From assembly GCF_902728235.1 (NCBI RefSeq), contig NZ_CACVBO010000001.1:3124001-3188000 (forward strand): 64,000 bases of DNA, in the 5' to 3' direction. Position numbers and translations under genes: made by a program. Below are positions 34,710-43,129 of this stretch, in pieces (the first letter of the stretch is position 1; each line of letters opens with the position of its first letter). The notes under the pieces were generated by a model. It was not told where the DNA came from and ran no database searches. It saw only the letters and a program-made list of their open reading frames with translations. Source of the stretch: Lentimonas sp. CC4 (GTDB taxonomy: Bacteria; Verrucomicrobiota; Verrucomicrobiia; Opitutales; Coraliomargaritaceae).

Positions 34710-35293
34710 GGCATGGTAAGCATGGGGATCAGTTCATTGACTACAGGCAAAATGCCCACTCCAGAATCTACAGGCTGTATCATGACCAGCACTGGCTCGC
34801 CGCCTGCATGGGAACGCAACCAGCGACGAAGCGTTGCGCGCATCCAATACTCCAAAGGTGAATCGAAAATCAGTTCACCGTTCGAATAGAAAAATAAGGC
34901 TTCGCTCGTGCCAGAGTCATTGAGCAACTTAAGCTTACGTGCGCACCCTCCAGCAAAAGGGATCACTTCATCTTGCTCAATGCTCCAACCAGCTCCTCTA
35001 AAGCAATAGCGAGGATCATGCACTGCTTGCCGGTTATGTGTGCCATCTAGAATTGTGATGGCGTAACGTAGCCCTTTCCATGAATAAACCCACTTATAAC
35101 CATCCGCCTCGCCGAGCATATCGGCCTCGAATTCAGTGAGCGGAATGCTGCGTGCGCTGAAGCCTGGTCCAGATTGTGGAAAGGCGGCGATGCGTTCCGA
35201 AGCATCTTCCAACTCAAGTGTGCGTAAATAACCCGCCACTAGAATCATGAGAAGCAGTAAACTAAATAGAAGTATGACTTGTTTTTGACGCAT
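34706..35293 (-). CDS. EpsI-like exosortase-associated protein (DUF3485)
   Basis: This 195-residue protein has one N-terminal membrane anchor (VILLFSLLLLMILVAGYL) and the EpsI hallmark HDPRYCFRGAGWSIEQDE, comparable to the H-x-P-x-x-C-x-x-G-x-G-W motif of EpsI proteins. It also has ALFFYSNGELIFD, matching the family's F-Y-W/Y-x-x-G segment. EpsI accompanies exosortases; its biochemical role is not settled. Here it is a separate gene, unlike the fused version at 25461-27140. It overlaps its neighbours on both sides. Confidence 0.85.
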   Translation of the reverse strand: MRQKQVILLFSLLLLMILVAGYLRTLELEDASERIAAFPQSGPGFSARSIPLTEFEADMLGEADGYKWVYSWKGLRYAITILDGTHNRQAVHDPRYCFRGAGWSIEQDEVIPFAGGCARKLKLLNDSGTSEALFFYSNGELIFDSPLEYWMRATLRRWLRSHAGGEPVLVMIQPVDSGVGILPVVNELIPMLTMP

Positions 35294-35786
35294 AACGAAA
35301 GAAATGTTCCGTCAAACTATAGATCAGCAAAAGTATCGCAATAAGAAGCGTGCTCCATGGCAAAAAAGATCCCATATATGGAAAGAGGAGCCATGCCAAT
35401 GCGGGCATCCATAAACTGGATAGCAGTATGAAACAAAGGCACTTGAACAACGCACCGTGAATGGGGAGGACAAATAAGATCCCGACTGCTAGATAGATAA
35501 AGGCCTGCAACTCACCCGCGATTCCCAGAAAGAGTAAACCACTAGCCAAAACAACGAGCAGTGTTTTGGGCCATGGCCAGATCATGGGGAATCTCCGCCA
35601 CTGTAGCAGCGTAGCCAAAAGCCACAGTAAAAACGAAGCGAATGCAAAGCGCAGTGTGGGATCATGGAACCACGCATGCCAGATCGGCTGCGACATACCA
35701 ATGGCCGTCAACGTGATCGCCCCCCAAAGCAAAGACGCTACATTGAACACAGAGGAAGCAGGCTCGGTCTTAGGCATATCCGTCAC
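35262..35786 (-). CDS. Exosortase-associated integral membrane protein, unknown
   Basis: This 174-residue protein has four or five membrane segments, among them LRFAFASFLLWLLATLL, TLLVVLASGLLFLGI and LLIAILLLIYSL. No enzymatic motif is seen. It lies between the exosortase (17-base overlap) and EpsI (32-base overlap), so the three are translationally linked and probably form one membrane assembly. It might be a split-off half of the membrane part that larger exosortases contain in one chain, which is inference. I do not recognise a named family. Confidence 0.65.
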   Translation of the reverse strand: MTDMPKTEPASSVFNVASLLWGAITLTAIGMSQPIWHAWFHDPTLRFAFASFLLWLLATLLQWRRFPMIWPWPKTLLVVLASGLLFLGIAGELQAFIYLAVGILFVLPIHGALFKCLCFILLSSLWMPALAWLLFPYMGSFLPWSTLLIAILLLIYSLTEHFFRYASKTSHTSI

Positions 35787-36579
35787 CTTCCTTGTTGAAG
35801 AGTGCTTCTAAGCCCAAGGCTAGCCAGTGATACAAAGCTAATAATACCACCAGCACCAGTAAAGCACCCCAAGTATGGAAGGCTCCTGCGGCTCGCTCTG
35901 CGCCAAAAGCCAAGCCCCAGCCCGAAATAATAATAATCCGCACGGTGTTGGCCGCCCATGCGAGAGCCGGTAAGAGAGCAAACATTCCCCAAAAGAGTGA
36001 GCGCTTAGGAAAACGTAGGAGCGTCAATGCGACCCCACCGCTAAGTAATACCTGCAGTAATTGCATGCCTCCACAGGCAGCTTCCACTGAAATCGGTAGC
36101 CCTTCTATTTCGAGCAATGTGCCACGCACGATGACATCCATTCCAAATAAATCAAAAAGATGACCAGTCACCGCTGCTCCACTCAGACGAAACCACCAAC
36201 TGAGAATGGTTAAATCTAGCAACACCCAAGGGAACGCTCCGGCACACAGCACCCACAAGCGCAGTTTAGAGATCGCACTCTCTGGAAAACAAAATAGCAC
36301 CGCCAACCCTGCCCACCCGAATGCCATTAGAGACATCTGATTGAGCAGCACTCCCAAAAATAAACTGATTGCAGCTAAACACCCCCAGCGTGTCTCAATA
36401 GGAACTCTGGGCTCTACAGCGGGATTTTTTAAAGCGACCCACCATGCCAGTGGAACCAGCGCGATGATCACCACCACATCCGCAGACAGATGCCACCAAG
36501 TTAAGTCCAGGAACCAGATTGCGGGCAGCATCAGGCCTAGTAACAGAGTGGCAATCCAACTGCGGTGCGGCTTATCCAT
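35770..36579 (-). CDS. Exosortase/archaeosortase family protein (second exosortase)
   Basis: This 269-residue polytopic protein has the exosortase triad: Cys169 in VEAACGGMQLLQVLL, Arg214 in AWAANTVRIIIISGWG and His235 in AGAFHTWGALLVL. The order and spacing fit exosortases, and the C-G-G-M-Q version differs from the C-S-G-S-E version of the other exosortase, so the two probably have different targets. The likely target here is the NPEP-tailed protein two genes upstream (38518-39378). The gene overlaps TPR and membrane-protein genes on either side. Confidence 0.9.
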   Translation of the reverse strand: MDKPHRSWIATLLLGLMLPAIWFLDLTWWHLSADVVVIIALVPLAWWVALKNPAVEPRVPIETRWGCLAAISLFLGVLLNQMSLMAFGWAGLAVLFCFPESAISKLRLWVLCAGAFPWVLLDLTILSWWFRLSGAAVTGHLFDLFGMDVIVRGTLLEIEGLPISVEAACGGMQLLQVLLSGGVALTLLRFPKRSLFWGMFALLPALAWAANTVRIIIISGWGLAFGAERAAGAFHTWGALLVLVVLLALYHWLALGLEALFNKEGDGYA

Positions 36580-38524
36580 CGCGCGTGTTTAGTTCGTTCA
36601 ACAGTTGGCGAAACTTGGGCTCATTCGGTGCAACATTTACTAGCGTAGTAAGAAGCTCACGAGCTTCGGCATAGGCTTCGTTGCGAATTGCCGTGCGATA
36701 GCGAAACACACAGCCTTCCACGGATTCGGCTCCTAAACTGGTGTAAATCGCTTCGGCCACTGCCGTCTGTCCTTTCGCGAGTGCTGCACGAGCCTGTAAT
36801 TCCTGCCCTGCCACGGATGTTTTTAGGTCTTTTCGCTGTCTAAAAACGGCATCTAAGTCCTCCCATTTTTGTTGTTCCAAGGCGGCTAAGGCGGCGATAT
36901 AAGCGGCCCGATATCCAATCGCGCCTGGTGTCGCTAAAACACGATTAAGCTGTGCGATCCCAGTCTCAGTTTGGCCTTCTAATAAAAGCAGTTCACCAGC
37001 CAAGCCTTGCACCGCGGGATCGTTGGGATAGGCCTCACTGCGCTGTAAGCCAATGGCACTGCCGTAGAGCGCAGTCTGTGTCTTGGTGTCCGCGAACGGC
37101 AACCAATTGAGCAAAGTCTCTCCCTCATAAAGTGATTCAGGGATAGGACCTGGTAACAGACGATCGGCAGCTGACATCCAACCGTTTGCCATCAAGAGCG
37201 AGCCAATGGCATAGTCTGAAGCGAGAAATGACTCTATGGTGCTCAATGGGGTCTCAGTATCGGGCGCATCTTTCGGGCGGTAATCCTCTAAAAAGCGCAA
37301 CCAGCGATGCACCTGCGGGCCCGCGTTAAATGCCATTCCACGTGGCCAAGTGCCTTCGACTCGCCACTCCAGCAGTGCAGTCAAACAGGCCTGTAATTCC
37401 GGCGCTACAGGGACTGGTTCCTTGTGCATGCTACGCAGAACACCCAGCGCAGCAACCTCGTCTGTTTCGCGTATTAATTCCAAGGTCCACAACCAATAAT
37501 AGGCCTCACTGTTAGTCAGGATCGCAGGAGGTCGCGTATGACCTGATAAAAACTCAGCTGATAGGAAGGCGTCCGCAGGCGTCTCTGCTAATAATGGCGG
37601 CAGCGCTCCCCACCACTCTCCCACGACAGGTTCGAGGGCTTCGCCGCGCGATCGAGTGACACGTTCCCAGAACCAGACTTGCCACCACGCTCGTGGATCA
37701 CCGCTGTATTCATAGCAGTCACGCCAGGTTTGAATCGCTTGAGGCAACGCATTTAATCGCAGGTAAAATTTCGCTAACAAGTGACCGTAGAGCGGGTTTT
37801 CAGAATCAAGCAGGAAAGCCGCGACATAATTCCGTCGAGCTTGGATAGGATCGCCCATACGTTCTAGGAACTCGGCGCTGATCGCGCGCAATTCAGCTGA
37901 GCGAGGCATTGCCAGGTAGGCAGCATTCAGCGCTTCGATGATCGCCGCAGAATCCCCTCCAGCGAGCAATGCAATCCGAAGCTGACGATTCACTTCATCA
38001 TTACCCACACCTTGCCAACTGTTCAACGAGTCTAGGGCAAGTGTGCCTTCCCCCGCGCGAGCGAGCTCATCGGCCTCAAGTAGACGCCAACGGTTGGGCT
38101 GTTTGCGTATGGATTCTGGCCACTGTGCTTTCAGTTTTTCTGCTGGCTCTGGAGCCTGTAAGTGCATCTGCGCACGCATCCACCATAGTGCGGCTGATTC
38201 ATTTTCCATTAGCACGCCAGGATAGGTGGCCACTAAGGACTCAAGTTGTGAATACGCATGACACTCAATCGCGGCTTGCACCATTAATGACGGCCATTTC
38301 TGCTGAATCGGCCCTGCTTGTTTCGGGCTAAAATGTGTATTCAATAATTCTAACGCCTCTGCCGCATCTCCTGCTTCCACCATTTGATAGGCATCGTTGT
38401 AGGTCATTTCCCACGCCTTTACTTGAGCATTTCTTTGCCATTTCAAATAGGTAGATACACCAAACGCAGTGGCACATAAAAGCACCACTGCGAGGCAAAC
38501 AAAAAGCAAGAATCGCTTCAACAT
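36572..38524 (-). CDS. TPR-repeat membrane-anchored protein of exosortase locus
   Basis: This 650-residue protein has an N-terminal membrane anchor (FLLFVCLAVVLLCATAFGV) followed by helical repeats of TPR type, for example AYQMVEAGDAAEALELLNT, FLERMGDPIQARRNYVAAFL and AIRNEAYAEARELLTTLV. It is the positional counterpart of the 783-residue TPR protein in the first exosortase module, and both precede an exosortase gene. It overlaps the PEP-CTERM gene by seven bases and the exosortase gene by eight. A scaffold or chaperone role for sorting is likely but unproven. Confidence 0.8.
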   Translation of the reverse strand: MLKRFLLFVCLAVVLLCATAFGVSTYLKWQRNAQVKAWEMTYNDAYQMVEAGDAAEALELLNTHFSPKQAGPIQQKWPSLMVQAAIECHAYSQLESLVATYPGVLMENESAALWWMRAQMHLQAPEPAEKLKAQWPESIRKQPNRWRLLEADELARAGEGTLALDSLNSWQGVGNDEVNRQLRIALLAGGDSAAIIEALNAAYLAMPRSAELRAISAEFLERMGDPIQARRNYVAAFLLDSENPLYGHLLAKFYLRLNALPQAIQTWRDCYEYSGDPRAWWQVWFWERVTRSRGEALEPVVGEWWGALPPLLAETPADAFLSAEFLSGHTRPPAILTNSEAYYWLWTLELIRETDEVAALGVLRSMHKEPVPVAPELQACLTALLEWRVEGTWPRGMAFNAGPQVHRWLRFLEDYRPKDAPDTETPLSTIESFLASDYAIGSLLMANGWMSAADRLLPGPIPESLYEGETLLNWLPFADTKTQTALYGSAIGLQRSEAYPNDPAVQGLAGELLLLEGQTETGIAQLNRVLATPGAIGYRAAYIAALAALEQQKWEDLDAVFRQRKDLKTSVAGQELQARAALAKGQTAVAEAIYTSLGAESVEGCVFRYRTAIRNEAYAEARELLTTLVNVAPNEPKFRQLLNELNTRDG

Positions 38525-39378
38525 ATACTCGATAGGATTTCACCGCTACGCCTACGGTGCATCACGAAACCAGCTAGGCACAGCACCGCCATCATCGACC
38601 AAACTGCCGGTTCTGGGTTTGCAAGGTAAGCAACATTTAGAGAACCGATATCAACCGCAAAGACAATGTCGTTAAAGTCGCGGTCGCCCCCGTTATAAAG
38701 GTCTTCAAATCCAATCAAAAGAAAAGGACTGTCAGGAATCGCAAAGGCTACCACGTGTTGTATTAAGTCTGGGTTCGTTGATGCATCTGAGGTATAAGTG
38801 TTACTGCCACCATTGGCACCGTTTGAAATCAAGAAGAAATCTACAAAGGTGCCAGTATCATATACGCCGAGATCTACGAAGTCCCCTGAGACTAAGGGGG
38901 TGTTATTGGTTCGATTCGCATTCTCCAAAGCGTCCGAATTGGTCAGAAAAGATTCATCCATAAACGTCGCACTTGAAGACGCATCTGGAAAAATTAAAGA
39001 GGCTGATGAGGTGTCTCCAGTGGCAATATCCTGAGTCGTGAACCCGAGGGTATTGCGATATCCAGCGCCCTCAGCGAGGAAATAGACACGCACAGCGGAA
39101 TCATTATGCAAATATAACGACTCTGGATCGAGTGAAACTGCTGCAATGTCTGATAAGGACTGATATTCACTGAGATTCGCATTCACGAAATCCAAAAGCA
39201 CTGGTAGGTCTTCGGATTGAAACGAAGCGGAAGCTTCGTCGGAACCTGCAGCCATCACCGAATCGATAATATCGATCCCAAAAGGCCGCGCACTATCTTG
39301 AAAGTCAGCTTCTGTTTGTGCAAAGCTGATCTGTTGAATGAGGCTAGTCGCAAGGATGAGTTTTAGAATGTTTTTCAT
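38518..39378 (-). CDS. Secreted PEP-CTERM protein with DUF4114-like domain
   Basis: This 286-residue protein has a signal peptide (ILKLILATSLIQQISFA followed by QT). Its C-terminal half carries the DUF4114-like acidic block IGFEDLYNGGDRDFNDIVFAV, which resembles a calcium-binding loop. The sorting tail is NPEPAVWSMMAVLCLAGF, then HRRRSGE. It is expected to be cut by the exosortase of the same operon and displayed or released with polysaccharide. I start at ATG 39378, because the longer frame begins with a TTG that lies in a sigma-54-like element. Its tail differs from the APEP tail of the other PEP-CTERM protein. Confidence 0.87.
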   Translation of the reverse strand: MKNILKLILATSLIQQISFAQTEADFQDSARPFGIDIIDSVMAAGSDEASASFQSEDLPVLLDFVNANLSEYQSLSDIAAVSLDPESLYLHNDSAVRVYFLAEGAGYRNTLGFTTQDIATGDTSSASLIFPDASSSATFMDESFLTNSDALENANRTNNTPLVSGDFVDLGVYDTGTFVDFFLISNGANGGSNTYTSDASTNPDLIQHVVAFAIPDSPFLLIGFEDLYNGGDRDFNDIVFAVDIGSLNVAYLANPEPAVWSMMAVLCLAGFVMHRRRSGEILSSIC

Positions 39379-39394
39379 AGGTGACTCTACTCTT

Positions 39395-39410
39395 AACGTT
39401 TTCCGTGCCA
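39395..39410 (-). promoter_or_regulatory. Possible sigma-54 element upstream of second PEP-CTERM gene
   Basis: The minus strand reads TGGCACGGAAAACGTT. The -24 half is perfect and shares TTGGCACG with the promoter of the other PEP-CTERM operon, but the -12 half is poor (ACGT for TTGC). It ends only 16 bases before the ATG, which would leave a very short leader. It may be a weak internal promoter, or a binding site that blocks rather than starts transcription. Confidence 0.35.
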
Positions 39411-39526
39411 ATTATTTCGATAAATTCGCAAGCGCCTGTCTGCCAGTTAATTAAAAATAATAATAATCTATTAGCAATCATTAATCAAATCGGATCAGTA
39501 ATTATTGCAGGATCTTTTTGTAATAG

Positions 39527-41038
39527 TTACATTAATTTTTTAACCCGAATAACAATCCACAAAAAGGCGGGGCCCGCTGAAAGACTGCCCCGAATGGCCA
39601 AAGCGATAAAACCGCCTTCAGCAGGCATCGGCAGAAAATAAACCGTGCCTGCTAGGCAAGCGGCAAACAGAACAATGGGTGCCGCGGTGCTTAAAATAAA
39701 TTGCCCATAGTGCATGATCCTAAGATCTAAATAGCGCAGTGCCATGGGCAAAACAAACAGCCAGCCTACCAGCACTGTCGGAATTAAAGTGCCAATTGCA
39801 ACGCCCACGATACCGAAGCTAAAAGCTAAAATGAGACTGAGGACGAGGTTCGCGAGACCGTCTAAGAGCGATAACCCCAACAGCTTTTTCTCATACCCAC
39901 ACATCATGAGAATACGCTTGGTGCAACTATTCGTCAGTTGAGAAGAGAAGACCGCAAAGAGAAGGATATGTCCGACAAGTATAGTGTCAGGCTCAACCGT
40001 TGCCAACCCAGTCAATAGCTGGATTAAAGGCTCAAGATATACTGCGCACAAACCATAGAGTGGCGTCGTGATCAGAAATGTCAGCTTTGATGTTTTTAGA
40101 AGTAACTCGCGCAGCCCCTCATTATCACCAGAAGCGTTCATGTGTGCGGCAGCCGGGCTGAGCGCATCCTGTAGTTGGATCGTAAAAAGGTTCAGCATTT
40201 CTGCCACTTTATAGCCAGCTTGGTAAGCCGCAATCACCCCCACTCCAAGTGTAAATCCAAGCACTGCTTGGTCACTCTTGGCCATCAGTAGATTGCTAAA
40301 AGTGATGAGGTAAGCTGCGATTGAAAAGCCCAACTGCGATTTAACCACGCTCCAATCAAACAAACGTGGTGAAAGTGTAACTTCTGGAAGTCGACGCATC
40401 GCCACAAACAGCGCCCCCACATTCGGCAGTAAGGTCGTAATCACACTGACTAATACGATGACTGGAAATTCAGCACCTAGGTAAAGTGCGGTCGAGATAC
40501 CAATAAAATTTAAGACGACCGATCCGGTATTCAGCCAATTTGCAATATCGATTCGATGCAGACCGCGTAGCACCTCAGGAAACAGACCGAATGGAAAAGT
40601 TAGCGCCAGACCGACAAAAAAGATGATATACGACAAGCTATACATCGCGTAATCTGCATCAGGCACTTCGATTGCGTGCAGAAACAGCCCACGGATGGAT
40701 AGAAAGACCACTCCTAGGATTACAGCGAGTCCGACAAAGGTCCAAAGCATCGTGCTCAGCAGTCGGCTCAATTCAGCCCACTCCCCTTTAACGCTTTTTT
40801 CTGCGACCGCCTTTTGTGCCGTGAAGCCAAAGCCAAAGTCCAGCAAGATGCCGTAGCCAAAGAGCGACCAGAGCAATGACCAAAAGCCGAACTCTGCCGC
40901 CGATAGTCCACTGAAAAGCATACGAAAGAGAATCAGACCTAACAACAGGCGTGTGATTGTCCGGATATAGTTGCTTGCAGTATTACGCCAAAAATAACGC
41001 TTCCAGATCGGTGGTTCTACTGTATTTTGTTCAGTCAT
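39527..41038 (-). CDS. Wzx-like polysaccharide flippase (MOP superfamily)
   Basis: This 503-residue protein has about twelve to fourteen membrane helices throughout and a short soluble N-terminus. Its distribution of charged loops and segments such as FGFWSLLWSLFGYGILLDFGFG and GVGVIAAYQAGYKVAEMLNLF is typical of the polysaccharide transporter branch of the MOP flippases. It should move undecaprenyl-linked repeat units across the inner membrane for polymerisation. The ATG at 41038 overlaps the export-protein gene by eight bases. A 148-bp gap without a terminator separates it from the PEP-CTERM gene. Confidence 0.87.
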   Translation of the reverse strand: MTEQNTVEPPIWKRYFWRNTASNYIRTITRLLLGLILFRMLFSGLSAAEFGFWSLLWSLFGYGILLDFGFGFTAQKAVAEKSVKGEWAELSRLLSTMLWTFVGLAVILGVVFLSIRGLFLHAIEVPDADYAMYSLSYIIFFVGLALTFPFGLFPEVLRGLHRIDIANWLNTGSVVLNFIGISTALYLGAEFPVIVLVSVITTLLPNVGALFVAMRRLPEVTLSPRLFDWSVVKSQLGFSIAAYLITFSNLLMAKSDQAVLGFTLGVGVIAAYQAGYKVAEMLNLFTIQLQDALSPAAAHMNASGDNEGLRELLLKTSKLTFLITTPLYGLCAVYLEPLIQLLTGLATVEPDTILVGHILLFAVFSSQLTNSCTKRILMMCGYEKKLLGLSLLDGLANLVLSLILAFSFGIVGVAIGTLIPTVLVGWLFVLPMALRYLDLRIMHYGQFILSTAAPIVLFAACLAGTVYFLPMPAEGGFIALAIRGSLSAGPAFLWIVIRVKKLM

Positions 41039-42110
41039 TGCCAATTGGAATAGTTACACCTGGGCCTTCATCATCGCCGGAGGTTTCAACCGCGTTTGCA
41101 CCTTCACGCACCGCAATGGTCGTCGCCGCGGCATCAAACACGACCCAGAAATATCGTTCTAAGATCTTAAAGGGCCGATCAGGAACCCATACAATGTCAA
41201 AGGGCCTAAGCTCAACGTTGGTGGCCTGCCCCGCTACGATGGCGTTGAAGTCGATCACTGCAACTTTAGGGTCTGCTAAAGAACCACGTATGATCAGCAC
41301 TTGATCTAAATCCGCATCGGGATGTGGCCCTTTGGCTTCAGCAATAGCCGATACAATATTGATTTTATCTTTATATCCAATCGCCTTCGGCTGCATGACT
41401 GCGCCTAACACATGCACGTTCTGCGAGAGCGAGGAAGGCAAGTAAACGTAGTCACCATCTTCTAGGTAAATGTTCTGGCTCATGTCGCCTTGTTTAATCA
41501 AAGCGAGTAAATCAACTGGCAAGACTTGGCTATCTCGGAGCACAAAACTATTTCCTAAATCAGCGAGTTCCTCAGTCGAACCACTAAAGCGTGAGGTGAA
41601 TAAGCCGCCAGCTTGCGAAATACCCTCCAAGATGGTGGTCGGCTGACTCAAAGGATATAACCCTGGCTTATTCAAGCGCCCCAGTAGCCAAGCTCGCCGA
41701 CTGCGCACTTCTCGCAGGGTGACATTGACACGGGGACTCGAGTAGTCACGACGTAGTGCTGTTTCCAATGCATGACTCAGTTCTTTGACAGTCAACCCGT
41801 CAGCTTTAATCCCCCCTGCGAGGTCATAATAGACCCGCCCGTCTGGCATGACGAAGGTTTCTGAACGGCTCCCATTCACACCCGTAATTTCAATTTCAAC
41901 CCAGTCGCCAACTCCAACCTGATATGCGGCCTCGCTGGGATGTAACCAAGCAGGATTCAACTCACGCTTCGTTTCAAGTGTATGAAATGCCTCTTTATGC
42001 AACAAGCTTGCGTCTAAATCACGAGGATCAAACTCTTCGCGATCCACCTCGTGGCGGCACCCCGAGACAATGACCAATAGAACGCAAAAAAGTATGATAA
42101 TATAACGCAT
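41031..42110 (-). CDS. Wza-like polysaccharide export lipoprotein
   Basis: This 359-residue protein opens with a lipoprotein signal (YIIILFCVLLVIVSGCRH, lipobox V-S-G-C). A polysaccharide-export (Poly_export) domain follows (YQVGVGDWVEIEITGVNG, MPDGRVYYDLAGGIKADGLT) and then SLBB-type beta-grasp domains (AWLLGRLNKPGLYPLSQPTT, VHVLGAVMQPKAIGY). Wza-type proteins form the outer-membrane exit pore. The start at 42110 forms a TAATG junction with the upstream gene; the longer frame would start inside that gene. A second Wza-like gene lies directly upstream, so the pore may be a hetero-oligomer. Confidence 0.88.
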   Translation of the reverse strand: MRYIIILFCVLLVIVSGCRHEVDREEFDPRDLDASLLHKEAFHTLETKRELNPAWLHPSEAAYQVGVGDWVEIEITGVNGSRSETFVMPDGRVYYDLAGGIKADGLTVKELSHALETALRRDYSSPRVNVTLREVRSRRAWLLGRLNKPGLYPLSQPTTILEGISQAGGLFTSRFSGSTEELADLGNSFVLRDSQVLPVDLLALIKQGDMSQNIYLEDGDYVYLPSSLSQNVHVLGAVMQPKAIGYKDKINIVSAIAEAKGPHPDADLDQVLIIRGSLADPKVAVIDFNAIVAGQATNVELRPFDIVWVPDRPFKILERYFWVVFDAAATTIAVREGANAVETSGDDEGPGVTIPIGND

Positions 42111-43129
42111 TACTCGTCGTCGTCCTCCGGCGGTCTCCACCCCGTGCGCTTAAACCATGGGCTACCGATCGCATCTGGTATATTTTCATATGTCCAACTT
42201 GCTGCCGCACTTCTGAGGAAATTCTGCATCGCAGTGTCCAGAATTTGCTCTGCTTTATACCAAGGTCGATCATTTACATAAACGATGTCACCCGGTTCTA
42301 ACGGAAAATCAACCTGAGTGCCTGCAAGGATCGATTTAACGTCGACAACAAAGAGTTCAGGATTGCTCATACTACCCCGAATGACCAGCACTCGGTCTCG
42401 CCATGCGCCTTCGGTAAAGCCCTCACGCCGTGTCACTGCAGAAATGACGCTGGCACGGTTGGTAAAACCCTGTGAACCAGGGTTTGCCACTGAACCAAAC
42501 ACGAAGTATTGACTCGATAGATTAGACGCTAGGTAAATGTAATCCTGCGGCTCCAAGAAAACATTTTGCGATAAATCACCCGCAAAATACAATTTAACAA
42601 AGTCCACATCTAAGCGCTTGCCATTACGGATTATGAACGAGCGATGTAAGTCGGCAATCTCGACCGTAGACTGCTCAAAGAGCCCAGTCTCAATCCCACG
42701 ACTGCGAGCAATCGCTTCGAGTAAAGTAATGGGCCGATCTAAAGTGAAGACTCCCTTGTCCATGACCTTGCCGAGTATGACATAACGCTTACTTTTCAGT
42801 TCCCATGGCGTAATGATCAAGCGTGGATCGCGATGATACGCTTTGAGTGCTGTCTCGAGGGTCGCGCGTAGTTCATCGATCGTAAGGTCATTTACTTTCA
42901 AGCTGTTGACTTCGAGATAACTAATGGTGCCATCTGGTGCGATTCGCACACCTGGACGATCCAGTTCGCCACGACCATAGAAACGAATATTCACAACATC
43001 TCCTGGTCCTAAAGTATAGCGTTCTCGCCAAGAAATTGGCTCATTCTGCTCCACGGCCTCTTCGGCAGTGACTGCCCCGAAGAGAAGCGAAAGACCGGCA
43101 AGAAAAGCAATTCGCAGATATAACCTCAT
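42110..43129 (-). CDS. Wza-like polysaccharide export protein (second copy, Sec signal, no lipobox)
   Basis: This 339-residue protein has a cleavable signal peptide (IAFLAGLSLLFGAVTAEEA) rather than a lipobox. The export domain is YTLGPGDVVNIRFYGRGELD and APDGTISYLEVNSLKVNDLT, with SLBB-like repeats (YVILGKVMDKGVFTLDRPIT, YFVFGSVANPGSQGF). It is clearly paralogous to the gene at 41031-42110, matching it in domain order and in the motif F-x-x-R-x-x-x. The start ATG 43129 overlaps the stop of the Wzz-like gene (ATGA). Two tandem export proteins, one lipidated and one not, is a less common arrangement. Confidence 0.87.
   Translation of the reverse strand: MRLYLRIAFLAGLSLLFGAVTAEEAVEQNEPISWRERYTLGPGDVVNIRFYGRGELDRPGVRIAPDGTISYLEVNSLKVNDLTIDELRATLETALKAYHRDPRLIITPWELKSKRYVILGKVMDKGVFTLDRPITLLEAIARSRGIETGLFEQSTVEIADLHRSFIIRNGKRLDVDFVKLYFAGDLSQNVFLEPQDYIYLASNLSSQYFVFGSVANPGSQGFTNRASVISAVTRREGFTEGAWRDRVLVIRGSMSNPELFVVDVKSILAGTQVDFPLEPGDIVYVNDRPWYKAEQILDTAMQNFLRSAAASWTYENIPDAIGSPWFKRTGWRPPEDDDE

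Noticed and set aside
39430-39452. TGGCAGACAGGCGCTTGC on the minus strand as a sigma-54 promoter
   Set aside because: GG-to-GC spacing is three bases too long.
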